Below, piece by piece: positions 46,001-57,301 of a stretch of DNA of 64,000 bases. The number at the start of each line of letters is the position of its first letter. The first letter of the stretch is position 1. Below the pieces are notes generated by a model. It was not told where the DNA came from and did no database searches. It was given only the letters and a program-made list of their open reading frames with translations. Origin of the DNA: Hypericum androsaemum (lineage: Eukaryota; Streptophyta; Magnoliopsida; Malpighiales; Hypericaceae); assembly GCA_963995505.1 (NCBI GenBank), contig OZ023186.1, positions 7,679,070-7,743,069 on the forward strand. The letters run 5' to 3'. Made by a program: the position numbers and the translations under genes.

Positions 46001-49000
46001 GCTGCAAGAATATTTGTAATCGATTAGGAAAACGCAAAATGCCAAAATAGAAAAGGCATTATCTATTCTAAAATAAAAAGAAAAAAGAAAATAATTCCCA
46101 TTAAAAATGTGCAACCCAAATGAACAATGTGAGGAACCTCATTTGAAATGGGAGTCCTAAAGCAGCCCCTGCTCCACTAAGTGTGGCAAAGAAGAGAACA
46201 CATCCTTGGAGCTGCACATGAAACGATTACTTAGGTTAGTTCAAAAGACTTTCTACCAAAGAATATACCTATATATATATATATTTTTTTTTAATAGAAG
46301 AATTTTTGAAATGATGAAGTCATATTCATTAATGTGTATATATATATATTAGATTATTCAGATATCCCACTAGGAGCATTAGTAGATATATATAATATAT
46401 TTCATCTCCTTATTATGTTATAGTTTGTTATAAATTATTTCTAATAAAAAATTGAACAAAAAAGAATTAAAATTTTAGTAACTAACTAACATTACAAATG
46501 CTAAAACTTGTAGTTATTGCTAATTCATTTTTTTATAAGTAAATTTTTTGTCGTGATCAGAATTTAAACCCTAATTACTCCTCACCTCACTATTTTTTTA
46601 TATTATTAGAACAAGTGTTGTTTGATTTAAATTACCAAAGAGCACTAATCCACTAATTATACCATTATACCAAAGAGCGAGTGCCCTTATACCATTATAC
46701 CATTGCCAATACAATAAAATACTCACTAATCCACTAGTTATACATACTCGAAAAATGTGTCAATTAAAAGGGAAAGTGGAGAATATGAAAAAATGACAGT
46801 AAAAGTGACACATAATGAATTAGTATAATTAATTTGTAACACTTCTCCTTGGATATAAATTTCAATAATTTGCCTTTGTTAAAACCATATTTAGTAAAAA
46901 TTACATGAATAAATCACAATCAAATAAAAGTGTACATCATTATTTTGAGTGTTTATTGCCTCATTAAAAGTTTTATTAAGAAAATTCATTGTGACAAAAC
47001 TTTGTTAAGAAAAAGATGCAACTATATTTTCTCCACTGTTGACCATATTATCTGAGTTCTCCAAGTCTTTTAGTGTTAATTTATAGACATACTTTTCAAA
47101 GATCATCAGAGGTGGAGAGTTTGTGAACAATCTGTTAATAATACATGCAACATTATCTTCACATAGAATCAACAAGATTCTTTAACTTTTTCGATAAATT
47201 TTAGTCAAACATATTCCAGATTTGCTTCATAAATATCCAGAATCTCAAGATATTTATATGAGACTGACGTCATATGTAATTTCATGAACCATATATGAAT
47301 CACACATTTACTTAGACATACATTTGTCATACAATAGGATTATGTATCTTTATGCTCGTAGCAAATCTAAAACATGATAAGATATATTAAACTCAATACC
47401 ATTTTCTACAATATCATAAGATATGTTTTTTGAATAAATCATGAATTGCATTAATCATAGAAAAAAGAAGAAAATACAAAGAGTTAAAGGAATAACCAAA
47501 ACCCCAAACGGGAATATGATAAGATATGTTCAATTCAATACTATTTTACACTTTATGATCTATAACATGATAGTCAATTTACATAGTGGCGTATGACTAC
47601 AAATACTTATGTTATAGAAATATATGGTACTTCATGACAAAAATAAAATTAATCATTTCAAGTGACACCATAACTATCATGATGCCGTTTATTGTTATTA
47701 CTATTAGAATAGGCAATTCTAGGTCATGGGTCATATTTTTTGCTAAAGGATTACAAAGAAAAATGACCTACCAAACCATTTGTAATAGGTGCTCCAAGAG
47801 TGGATACCTTCGTCCGCGATGGGGGTATTGAATATACTGATCCCAAGAAGAATGCGCCAAAAATAAAATAAAGGAAAGGGATAGACTTTAGTGTTCCCGA
47901 AATTAGCAAACTTATCCCTACGAAACACAACATAATCACCCATGCAACTTCCATTGGCAGTTCTCCTGAAACTATAGGCAAATCAGGATGATTTATCCTG
48001 CAAAATTTTAAATTATTTTTTATTTAGTTGTTGAATAATGGAAAAGAATTTGAATAATAAATATTTGCCAATAGGGTAAAGAATGGATTGACGTACTTGT
48101 CTATTTCAACATCGAAAATCTCATTGATGCCAATTATAAAGAAATTTGCGCAAGCTATACTGACAAAAACAGCCAATATTTTGAAAAGCATGAGCCAATT
48201 TGACCCTTGAAGTACTTGCGGGTTCTCGACCAATCTTCTTGCCAATATTAAGCTGAAAAAATAGCAGAGATAGTGAAGAGAAATGGAGCACAGTAAAATT
48301 TTTTAAAATATTTTCTCTAAAGTGATAACATCTCTAAACTGATAAAAGTCTCGGTCTCAAGTCAAAACCAGTGTAAAAATTTAATAACATTTTTATCGTA
48401 ATAACTAATATTTTTTCAAAAAATGTTAGTTCAAAATTTTGGTCCCAATTTTTGCATAAAATAATATTTTTTTAAATTTCTCTTATATAATAACCTCTCT
48501 AAAATGATAATTTTTTCGTGTCGCAAGTTACTTTAATGAGATTTTACTTGTACTAGGCATATTTAATATGTATCGTTACCAATATTAAGAACATACATTA
48601 ATAATAAAAATTATGAAAAGAAACTACATACGAAAATTGCACCACAGTAAATTGTATGGCGAACGGCCTCATAAATCGCAGTAGTATACGTATATCATTC
48701 TTTTCCTTTTTGACGTCAACATCACTTTCTTTCGAAAGATCAGATATGAAAACGACGTATAGATTATTTTTTATATCTTGATAAATTAATAACCTCTATA
48801 ATGCTAAACAAGTACTCATTGATCGATTCCAAGAATATTAGTCAATAACGTTTTTACTATAGTACTGAAATTGGTCAGGGTTGTACGATTAGGTGTGTAG
48901 ACAATATAAATTATTGGAAAATAGGTAGCCTACCTACCTACAAGTTAAGTAATCATTTCGTTACATGTTACATTCTAATAAGCAATGAGCACCTTGATTA

Positions 49001-49342
49001 AACATAGCTAAAAATGAAACAATAACTCATCATTCGAAGAAAATGTTATGAACGTTTGAATTATTATTTAGACAAAAGATGATTAGATAAAATAAATAAT
49101 ACATGAAGTTGTGCTGCCTTGAGCCAATGGATCGTATTTGCTGGATGTATTGAGCAACTCTTGCGTCCGGAGAACGCAATACGGGAAGGCGATATTTGAT
49201 GAGAGGCTATTATTTGGTGGCAAGCTCTAACATCTGAAAATCTTAGAGCAGATGAAGGTAAGCAGCGGGAAATCTCCATTAGAAGCTCAAGTAATAAATT
49301 ATTACAAATCACTATGGACTTTATAGAGATCGGGGTACTCAA
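42957..49342 (-). CDS. Copy B aromatic prenyltransferase, UbiA family (homogentisate/flavonoid type)
   Basis: These are plastid membrane enzymes that move a prenyl group onto an aromatic acceptor. Exons, 5' to 3': a possible exon 1 (about 49,110-49,342), 2 (48,632 to about 48,745), 3 (48,097-48,252), 4 (47,772-47,997), 5 (46,138-46,211), 6 (45,909-46,001), 7 (45,150-45,267), 8 (44,214-44,276), 9 (43,706-43,738) and 10 (42,957-43,031). From exon 2 to the stop all junctions are GT-AG and in phase, giving about 315 residues without a break. Exon 3 has the first Asp-rich motif NEIFDVEID. The exon 3/4 junction makes DKINHPDLPIVSGE. Exon 6 has the second motif KDIPDIEGD. Family proteins are about 390-410 residues, so exon 1 should add a transit peptide. 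The acceptor substrate cannot be told. The exon 10 tail (YHGFCQNYLAHLILLPFI) is more divergent than the rest. Confidence 0.85.
43706..43738 (-). CDS. Prenyltransferase exon 9 (33 bp)
   Basis: The acceptor is ttgatgttag|GCTTGG and the donor GAAATG|gtaact. It encodes AWKMDQANYEM, which continues the family's pattern after exon 8 (QTWxLxQANY). It is fully conserved in copy A at 20,537-20,569. Confidence 0.75.
44214..44276 (-). CDS. Prenyltransferase exon 8
   Basis: The acceptor is gttgcacag|GTCTTC and the donor TATCAG|gtggga. It reads VFKSSIMIPGHILSIFYLLY, matching the family's FKxxIMxxxHAILAxxLIFQ block. In phase with exon 7. Confidence 0.85.
44420..45149. other. Intron 7 of copy B, AT-rich
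   Basis: No gene recognised. This sequence is missing from copy A. Confidence 0.6.
45150..45267 (-). CDS. Prenyltransferase exon 7
   Basis: The acceptor is ttttttcacag|AAACAAT and the donor CCTGAG|gtaacg. It reads NNIPTIATIIGARKTLLLAT, then a hydrophobic helix and AVTRPE. This matches the family's ISTxATxLGxR block. Confidence 0.85.
45909..46001 (-). CDS. Prenyltransferase exon 6, second Asp-rich motif
   Basis: The acceptor is ttcttgcag|CTTACCC and the donor GATAGCAA|gtatgg. It reads LPMIFMSIYNIIYCFTMG then FLKDIPDIEGDS, the second diphosphate-binding motif. Confidence 0.9.
46138..46211 (-). CDS. Prenyltransferase exon 5
   Basis: The acceptor is catgtgcag|CTCCAAGG and the donor CAAATGAG|gttcct, phase 2. 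It ends in AGAALGLPFQM, the family's ALGLPF block, and joins exon 6 as QMSLPMIF. Confidence 0.82.
46845..47285 (-). mobile_element. Decayed Copia 3' end in intron 4 of copy B
   Basis: It aligns loosely with 23,725-24,250 of the copy A Copia (ctccttggat, gcctcattaaaa, ttttcaaagatcatcag / aggaatttcgtgaacaa, tgcaacattatcttcacat). It represents the RNase H end and 3' UTR of an older member of the same family. Confidence 0.65.
47772..47997 (-). CDS. Prenyltransferase exon 4
   Basis: The acceptor is ttttgcag|GATAAATC. It reads NHPDLPIVSGELPMEVAW, two hydrophobic segments, then FFLGSVYSIPPSRTK, all family landmarks. I prefer the donor GGTTTG|gtaggt at 47,771, because the spacing to ALGLPF then fits relatives. 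A donor after RTK (AAG|gtatcc) would also keep phase. Confidence 0.85.
48097..48252 (-). CDS. Prenyltransferase exon 3, first Asp-rich motif
   Basis: The acceptor is ttttttcag|CTTAATATT and the donor GACAA|gtacgt. It reads LILARRLVENPQ, then the membrane segment ILAVFVSIACANFFIIG, then NEIFDVEIDK, the Mg/diphosphate-binding motif. Confidence 0.9.
48632..48745 (-). CDS. Prenyltransferase exon 2
   Basis: Encodes SDLSKESDVDVKKEKNDI, then RILLRFMRPFAIQFTVVQF, matching the family's conserved FSRPHTxxGT block at the first membrane helix. The donor is TTTTC|gtatgt, phase 2. The 5' border (acceptor) is unclear. Confidence 0.8.
49064..49342 (-). CDS. Possible transit-peptide exon of copy B
   Basis: Either the ATG at about 49,342 (MSTPISIKSIV) or the one at about 49,280 (MEISRCLPSSALRFSDVRAC) could start it. 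The second is preferred because the following residues are Ser/Arg/His-rich with hardly any Asp or Glu, as in plastid targeting peptides. A possible donor is CTTCAT|gtatta near 49,105. I could not place a convincing acceptor before exon 2, so the join is inference. The region is present in three copies in the window (28,859; 49,064; 61,600). Confidence 0.45.
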   Translation of the reverse strand: MSTPISIKSIVICNNLLLELLMEISRCLPSSALRFSDVRACHQIIASHQISPSRIAFSGRKSCSIHPANTIHWLKAAQLHVLFILSNHLLSK

Positions 49343-50980
49343 TTTATAGTAAAACCTGATATCGAATTGACGTGGTTTAAGTGGATACCAGTTTTTTGGT
49401 TTTTGGTTTATAACAATATTAATCGGACATTTACTGAATGACTAATTCAGTATTCCCAATAGCTCATAGAAAATATTTAATTAAACTAGAACGATTTTGT
49501 CACTAGTTAAATTTTAAATGCCTCACTCTAGTGCTTCTTGGTAATAATAGTTTTAATTATGATAAAGTTATTGGTGACATTTGATTCACTATTAGCTTTT
49601 TTTTTAGAAGCATTCACTATTAGGTTGGCCAATAGGTTGGCCACTAGGTTGGCGACCAGGTATGATAGTTATTTTAGTCGATTGCCGTGCCGACGGTTAT
49701 GATAGTTTTACGTCTGATCACACACTTCGAAATATTTGATTGGCGGCTAGGTTGTGGACCAAGTTCGACATTAGATATAATTAAAAAAGTACAACAGTAG
49801 ATAAGGAATTATTTAAAAAAAATTAATGCGGCCGACGGTTGTTAACAGTTCGCTACAACAATTGGCTACTACGTTGAACTTGTCATCCTCATATATTTGT
49901 CTTCTCTGTGGACGTATGCAGCTACAACATTCTCTACTAAAGTTATTAAAGGGTATTTAATCTAATCACACAAACTGTATATAAAATTGATAGAGATTTA
50001 TGATTAAATTCTTAACTGTGTAATTATTGTTAAAAAATTTATCTAGAAAAAAATAAAGAAAGATATAAGCTTTCTTTCTCTGATGAGCGTGTCGAAGCCT
50101 CTCAAAATAAACCGATATTCACAGCTCATTAATTTGTAGCAAGTAAGCGAAAATACTGAATCGGATCCAAGGAGGGGTGAATACTAAATTAATCTAACTA
50201 TTAAAACAAAAGTAAAAGGGGGAGTTTTGTGAGATTCAAAGTCGAACGAAATCAAGGAACACAAATGAGAAGTAAGATTAAAAATCAATGAGAGAAAGTG
50301 GTAGATTCGAGATCGGAGTACCACGACAGGTTGGTTGATCATTGGATCACAAATGATAATCTAATTCATCTAGAAAATAGGTGTAAATCACCCGCACCCG
50401 CAAAGAAATCGCTAACATTATTAATCAATTATCCAAATAACTGCATAACTAATTGTTTACCACCTAATAGACATAATATTAATCGATTTTAATTCTATAA
50501 GGCAGTAGCATTAAGAACAAATGTTCATACTCCTAGCGATGATACTCAAAATCTTGGTATGTACAAACTAGCCTTACTTATTCCTAGTTAATTAGTTTGG
50601 TAACGACTGTTCTTTGCTGAATTAACCTTGCTCCTAGTTTAATTCCTAACTGCAATCGCTAATCAAAAATCAAGGCAACATAAGTTCTAGAATTAATTCA
50701 CAATCGTAAATCATTCAAGAACAATAATAAGCATAAGGAATAAACAAATGCTATTAAACAAGATCCTCATAACTAAAACCAAGGTCTCTTACCTCAAATC
50801 AACAAATAGTTTTGTTCTCTAGAATAAAAAGATGTTGTCTAAAATAAGTCTAGAGGATTACATATACCTCTCCTAAGTGTTAAAACCTATAGACTTCGTT
50901 TTGAGAGTCCTTAGCGATGCAGAAACCAAATTTTCAATTTTGTCCCGAATATTCGTCAATAAAATTTTCCAGATTAGCTT
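49343..50980. repeat. Upstream region of the prenyltransferase, copy B
   Basis: Aligned with 29,108-30,800. It contains aggttggcc/aggttggcgac motifs at 49,622-49,660. It is the likely promoter region of copy B, but I see no decisive TATA or cis element. Confidence 0.7.
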
Positions 50981-53731
50981 TCAGTGTTTTAGTTGTAACT
51001 TCCTCTTCCGACCTCTGATTTTTGCGTTCTTTATATCCACGGAAAGAGGAAAGAAAATTTTCCAATTGTATGTCAAATAGGTATCCTCTAATTCAGCTCC
51101 GAAATTGACCAAAATACCCTACCAAATCAGCTGTCCCTGCTGGACTCCCTCTTCAAGTATATCCTTTCCAAATTTGCCTTCTTTTGCTACAATTTAGCAC
51201 AAAGAACCCATTAGTCACCCAAAATTAAAATGTTTACTAGAATGATACTAAAATAAAGACAAACATGAAAAAATGATTTGAAATCCTATGCATTTAATGC
51301 TTATTTTAGACACACATCAAATATCCATACACTTAAACTTTGCTTGTCCCCAAGCAAGACTCAAACTATGACATAAACTCAAAATACTAAGGACTCAAGA
51401 CAACCAAACAAAACACTCAACACATGAAAATGAAAATAAATATTGTCAACTCGAGCACTTGCATTTAACCACACTGAACTAATGAACCACTAACAATAGA
51501 CTATCTGCAGGAATCCTCATGCGAAGCCAATTTCACAATTCAAGTTTAACCAACAAATTAAAGTAGTTCTCCATAATTTTAATCATTCAGAAAGCGATGA
51601 AGACCACTAGAGACTCAACATCAAGAAGCACATGACTGGATATTAAGGCACTTATAGTGCTGTTTAGCTTGGCCTCATCCCAAAATATTTTAAGTTAGCA
51701 TGGTTAGCACTCAACTTGCATGGCACTTAGGACTTCACTCTTAGATGTCAATAGGCCAGTTTACAACTTTTTATTGCTCCGATTGTACACCTATAACAGT
51801 CCTTAAGCTCCATCCTAGTCAAACCAGAGGCAACATCAACTCTAATTATTTACCTAACTACTGCCCTTCTGCCAGTATTCATGCACATTCTACCTCTACA
51901 TTCCACATTTCGTATTTCAATTTTTCTTCCTTTCTTTCACATCCCTTTCAAACATTTCTTTCCTTTCAAAACTTAGAATGGTAGCAAATTTTTTTATGCG
52001 CCACTCGGTTAATCCTGACGCAAGTCAGCTTAAAACATGTTTATGATACAGGCGAGAGTTGGTTACTACAACCATGCCACCCGAATTCTCTCCAATATTA
52101 TATCTATCTTGTACACTAGTGGTTGCTTAATCCAATTATGAGATTTTTTTAAAAAACCAAAAACTACTTCTCAATATGGACTTTATCCTATCCTTGCTAA
52201 TTTCATCTTGGCATGAGCTTTTCTAAGGATATTAAGTTGCTAAGGGGTAAAAAATTTAAAGTTGCAAGTACAAGCAGGTGGTTGACTCGGCACCCAAAAC
52301 ACATTAAACATCCCCACACTTAGAGAACAATGTGTCCTCATGGTGTATGTTGACTCTAAACATGACATGGACAGTACGAAAGAAAAAAAACATATTAGTG
52401 ACTCCCTACATACCCACACTTAGAAAACAACATGTCCTCATGGTGTTGGTTGACCTAAAAAAAATAATGAAACACACAAGACATAGCAAGTACGAGAAAA
52501 CAAAATATAATAAATAAATAAAATAAAATAAATGAGTTTATGGTTGAAGACCTCCCCTCTGGTGCATCTCTTGCTGGTGCGACTTTGTTCTTCCGTTGAG
52601 GCATGGTAAAATTGGACAGATAATCCAAAATAATTCGAAAGATTAAGTTGAATAAATTTATTTGTCGCCACTGTTCCTGTAAAAGTATTGCTTGATTAAA
52701 TAAAGGATGACAGGATTATAATATAGAAGGATGAATAAGAGAATGAGTGAGAAAAGAGTCCAATTTTAGTTAAAATATGGAAAAGGAGTCCGACTAGGAC
52801 TTGGAAGTCTTGGACACGGAAAGAAATGGACAAAGTGGCTCCGGAAAATTCTCTCTCGGCTTGGCTTTGAGGTCAGCGCGCCGGGTTGGAAGAGAACAAA
52901 TCTTCTGGTCACTTCGTGGCTGGATTTTGGTCACTGGTCACCGCCAGGAAAATTTTGGATTCTCTCGTCCCGTGTAATTCTTGTTCGCCGCGATAAGCTT
53001 CTTAATCTTCTTTTCACATCGTGGCGTGAAGGGCTCTTCGACTCGGCTTCTTTTTTTATTTTTATTTTTCTGCAAAAAACACAATGAATAGATTAGAATC
53101 TAAATAGAAAAAAAATATTCTAAATAAACTGACAAAAATCTACGAAGAAAAAAATTAAATTGGGTTGCCTCCCAATAAGCGCTAATTTAATGTCATTAGT
53201 TAGACGCCTTTTTGCTCTTTTAACAGGGACTAAACATGTGATTTTGGTCCCAAATCTTCATCTGAACTCGGGAAGGTTGTGCAATCGTCCTCTTCATTTT
53301 TACTCTTGGTGCCATGTCATCTTCTTCCACTATATCTAGTACGTACACGTACTCAAATTTATACAAAAATATGCTATCTATATAGGGCCCACCAACTTTA
53401 ACTTCAAACTCCAATTGTTGTAATTTTGTTGGTGTCTCCATATGTAACATGATCTCTAGAAGTTCTTCGATGAGTTACGGCACGATCATCACCTCATATT
53501 CATCTTGTTCCTCTTCTTCAAGGTCCACCACTTTCTCTTTGTGTTGAATCCCAGCATTTACTTCTTCCACCTTAATCTCCTCTTCAACATTCACCATCTT
53601 CTCTATGTCTTTGATATCCATCATCTCTTCTTTTACCTCAAGCTACACCATCTCATCTTTCCCAGCATCGTTTTGTGTTGGCCCTTACCACCACCGCATT
53701 TTCATCATGATAGCAACCTTGATGAGCGCAA
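50981..53731 (+). mobile_element. Athila-like Ty3 remnant, region between pol and the 3' LTR
   Basis: Short phrases typical of such internal regions appear: cttgtccccaagcaag (51,344), a doubled block ccacacttagagaacaatgt-gtcctcatggtgt (52,315-52,345 and 52,413-52,445), and ttgggttgcctcccaataag (53,161). No intact protein frame is seen. The assignment rests on remembered resemblance. Confidence 0.4.
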
Positions 53732-55020
53732 GAAATGCACACTTTATCCCCTTATTTTAGGGTCATTTAGATTCGATTTTGATTTTTTTGAGTTATTTTA
53801 TGACATTTTTAAGTCCATTGCCCAGAATGGTTTCACGTTCGTGTTTTTGTGTCTTTTGGAGGAGAGTTTTGCAGGGACGTGATGACCAAGTGAGAGGAAG
53901 CAAGCTTTGGAAAAGAATCGGGTCGAGAGATCGCCAGCCAGAACCAAACTGTACCCGCCGATCGGCAAAATTTGCATCGGCTGGCGTCTCTCCTGCAGGC
54001 AACCGCCGAGCGGTGCCCTATCCATCGGACGATGGGAGGACTTCATCCAGATTTCCCCGAACCTCCTGTGTCTCACCAGTCGGTGCCCCATTTTTGTCGA
54101 GCGGTGCCAGAAGAGAAGGAGGCGAACATTTTCATGAAGAAACTGTCGAACGGCTAAATCGCCCGTTTGTCGGTGCCTATTTCATCGCCTAAACTTTACA
54201 CCTGCCGGTCGGTGCACAAATCCTAGAATCGCCCACTAGCTCAGCTCGCCAGACGATGTCACTAGCACCGGTCAGCATTTTTGCTTATCTTTTCCTGGGA
54301 GAATTAGATATTTTGAGGGCATTTCGGATATCTTATCTCATTTTAGGGTTGAGGGGGAGACTTCTCTATAAATACCCCCCTCAGCCCATCAAGTTGGGGG
54401 CATGGACACCAAAGATTTTAAATTATGGTTTAGTTGTTAAAGGAGGAGCTCAAGGAGTAAGAAGTGGATGACGGGTTGGGATTGAGCGACTCTTCACCGA
54501 GATTGAGCACTCTCTTTCCTTTCTCTTTATCGCTTTTGTGACATTGTTCCTTTGAATGCATATTTGTTTTGTTTAATGACTATGTGTGAGTAGTTCTCTT
54601 TTGGGTTGGGTGCCTTACACCCCCGAAATGCTTGGCTTCGAATGGGCTTAATCTTTTGAGCGTGTAGCGGGTTAGTGGGCGTAATGTATAGGGTAATGGA
54701 CCTCCATTGGAACCTAATGGTGAGAACTTAAGTAACAACCTAGAGTCCTTCCTAATCGATTTTAGCGTGACCCAAAGTACTTAGCCATGAAGGGGAGCGT
54801 GGAATAGGCTAACTGTTAAACTACACATCCACCCGACAGACATAGCCGTGAAAATAGACTTTGCCAATGATGGTGGTATGTAGTTGGCCATAAGGTGATG
54901 CTTTAATGAGTGAGGTCTAGGAGGGGCAAGTTGTGGTAGTCTCGACACCTAGGTGAGGTTGACAACTTACCAATATTAGGTGTGAGGGACGGTCTCACCG
55001 GAAACTCCTAATACCTTCTC
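53732..55020 (+). mobile_element. LTR-like region with promoter
   Basis: It begins tgatgagcgcaagaaatgca and contains a TATA box (ctctataaataccc, 54,364), followed by a transcript-start-like stretch. The 3' border is not defined. Frames on both strands at 53,779-54,192 are GC-rich shadows. Confidence 0.4.
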
Positions 55021-55059
55021 TGTGGTGTGTACTTAGCCGTGAAGTGCCATGCCATAGTT

Positions 55060-56188
55060 CGCCTAGGCCCACCATGGGCACAAAAGCCCAATAGAGACCA
55101 AGCAATCCTCGGCACCGTCTTCTCGGTTGCTACAACCTCCTTCACCGGTACCGTCGTCTCAGTTGTTGCTTTCGTCATCGCCGTCGCTGTATCACTCATC
55201 TCTGTCACTGCTTCCTATCTCGCTGGTCTCGCCCTTGCCTTTGCTTCACTGATCTCGTCGCTTCTCCCTTCCTCACTAATCTAGCCATCTCAACCGCCTC
55301 GCCTCATCGTCGGCCTCCCTGATCTCGCCGTCCAATCGCCTTGCCTTATCGCCTGCCTCTCCTACCGACTACATCACTGCTGTCTCATCTAAATGCCACT
55401 CTGATCTTGCCTTCACCGCTCGCCTCACCGATCTCGCCTCACCGATCTTACCTTCACTGATCCCGCTGCTTCAGTCACCTCTGACCTCTGTCACCGTTGT
55501 CGCTTCCATCCCCACAGTCCTCTGTATCTGTCGCTGCTTTCTTTGGTTCCCTGCTTAATCGCTTGGCCTGATCTGCACGGCTGGGCTTCTTTGAGGTCCT
55601 CGATGGTCCCCGGGGAGGATGGTCGAGTCCGATCTCCTCCCCGGATGGCTCTCTGTTATTATTGTTTTGCTTTTTGATTATTTCCATTCTGTCTTTATTG
55701 CTTTTGATTGTTTGTCTTTGTGTGTTTGTATTTGCTCTCGAGTCATACGTGTTTAGTGGCTACTTCAGGCTTTTATTCTTTTGATTTCTGCTTATGCTTA
55801 TGTTTGGATTGTCTTTCGTCTGATCTGAGATCCTTTCAGATCTCGTTACCTATTCAATGGTTGCGGGTGGAGAACCTTGTCTTGGTCAATTTACGCCAAC
55901 CTTGGCTCTCATCTTAGTGTTTTGCATTCAGATGCCCTCTTGGAGGTGTCTTAAGGTTCTTGGCCGAAGCATGCTTCAGGAGATCTCCGCCCCGGTCGTC
56001 GGCCTTTGTGCTCTATTCAACCGCCCATCACTCCCCCCGCCCCCCCATACCACCTTGCTGTCATCGGACTAGCTTTCGTTTTTCGCCGGGATTTCTTTTC
56101 TTGTGTCTGTATTTCTGCTTCGATTTCTTGTCTTATGTCTGTAATTCATTTTTAATATAGGCCTCGCGCCACTTTATTCCTAAAAAAA
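55060..56188 (+). mobile_element. Family X element X4
   Basis: The 3' two-thirds matches X3 (TCGAGTCATACGTGTTTAGT, TTCTGCTTATGCTTATG, GATCTGAGATCC). It ends ttttaatataggcctcgcgc-cactttattcc plus A7. The 5' part is a Ser/Leu-rich CT stretch with repeated cgcctcaccgatctcgcc words. The 5' border and target-site duplication were not found. Its 3' third is repeated at 58,728-59,095 by the tandem duplication. Confidence 0.7.
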
Positions 56189-56234
56189 TAAATAAAAACC
56201 ACAACTTTAAAATATTACTAACCTTAAAAACATC

Positions 56235-56864
56235 TTGCTTTCTTTTGCCTTAGTTTCAGGTTTAACTCTGAATTTAGAGAAGTGTTTCATCATCGAGATC
56301 AATTTGGATGACGAGTGGGTTTCTAGTGCCACAGAGATTTTGGGATGTCGAAGTCAGCAGTTACTGTTCAAGTATCAATGGGTTCCTATAGGTGCTTCCA
56401 TGAGGTGTCATTCTCATTGGGAACCCCTTCTTGAACTCTTTGACAATGGGCTTTCTTCTGGAAAAAGATGTTTGCTCTCACTAGGTGGTCGCGTCACGCT
56501 TGTCAAGGCTATCCTTTCGAGTTTTCCCATTTTATGTGTGTCTTTGTTCAGGATGCCGGCTGGAGTAACGAAGCTTTTGAATGGAAAAATGAGCAAATTT
56601 CTTTGGTCTGGAGATCCTGCTAAACGAAGCCTTTTCTTTGTATCCTGGGATAGCGCTTGTCTTTCGGTTGATAAAGGCGATTTGGGACTCATCAGGCTTG
56701 ACATACAAAATGAAGTTTTATTACTTAAGTGGATATGGCGTTACCTTTTGAATCTGGATACGCTGTGGGCTCGTGTTATCAAGGGCATCCATGGTGGTTC
56801 TGGTCGTGGGGTGTCATTTGTTATGACCAATGTTTCTTGTCGCATTCGTCTCTCAGGTCTCTAG
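56235..56864 (+). pseudogene. LINE ORF2, post-palm region (unit 1)
   Basis: 209 codons: SGLTLNLEKCFIIEINLDDE, ATEILGCRSQQLLFKYQWVP, KRCLLSLGGRVTLVKAILSS, FPILCVSLFRMPAGVTKLLN, LSVDKGDLGLIRLDIQN. These are the thumb and connection motifs of plant LINE reverse transcriptase (LSxGGRxTLIxxxLxxxPxYxxS). The catalytic FADD motif is upstream of the truncation and absent. A TAG at 56,862 stops the frame. Confidence 0.85.
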
Positions 56865-57301
56865 TGTACTATTTGGAACTTGGCTTCCTCGGAGGTCTCC
56901 TCTGCTACTATTTTTAGGCGTAATGTTTATCATTCAGTTCGCAGGGAGGACTCAATCAGATTCTGAGAGCACAACTAGCATTCTGACACTTCCATCTTAG
57001 TCTTATTTCCCAGATTGTATCAAATTTTGTCTCTTAATGGAGCTCCTATATCGCCATTATGTTCCTCCTTTGAAGGTTCGCGAAGATGGATTTTCAATTG
57101 GAGGCGCGAGCTCTGTGCTTGGGAGGAGGACTAGCTGAGATCTCTCCTGGCTTTTCTTCCAGCTTCTCCTCCCCTGCAGGGCACTGTTTCTGATTGTATT
57201 AAATGAAGGCCTGATTCATGTTCGGGCTTCTATGTGAAAAGTCTCTACTCTTTAATGTTTGATGGTTTCTTCTTCACGGCACCTCGGTTCTTAGAAACGG
57301 A

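Noticed and set aside
53779..54192. Overlapping GC-rich frames on both strands
   Set aside because: They lie in an LTR-like region, use all frames equally and show no known domain.
55027..55284. Hydrophobic Ser/Val-rich frame that looks like a membrane protein
   Set aside because: It is the CT-repeat 5' part of family X element X4, with no counterpart in X2 or X3.
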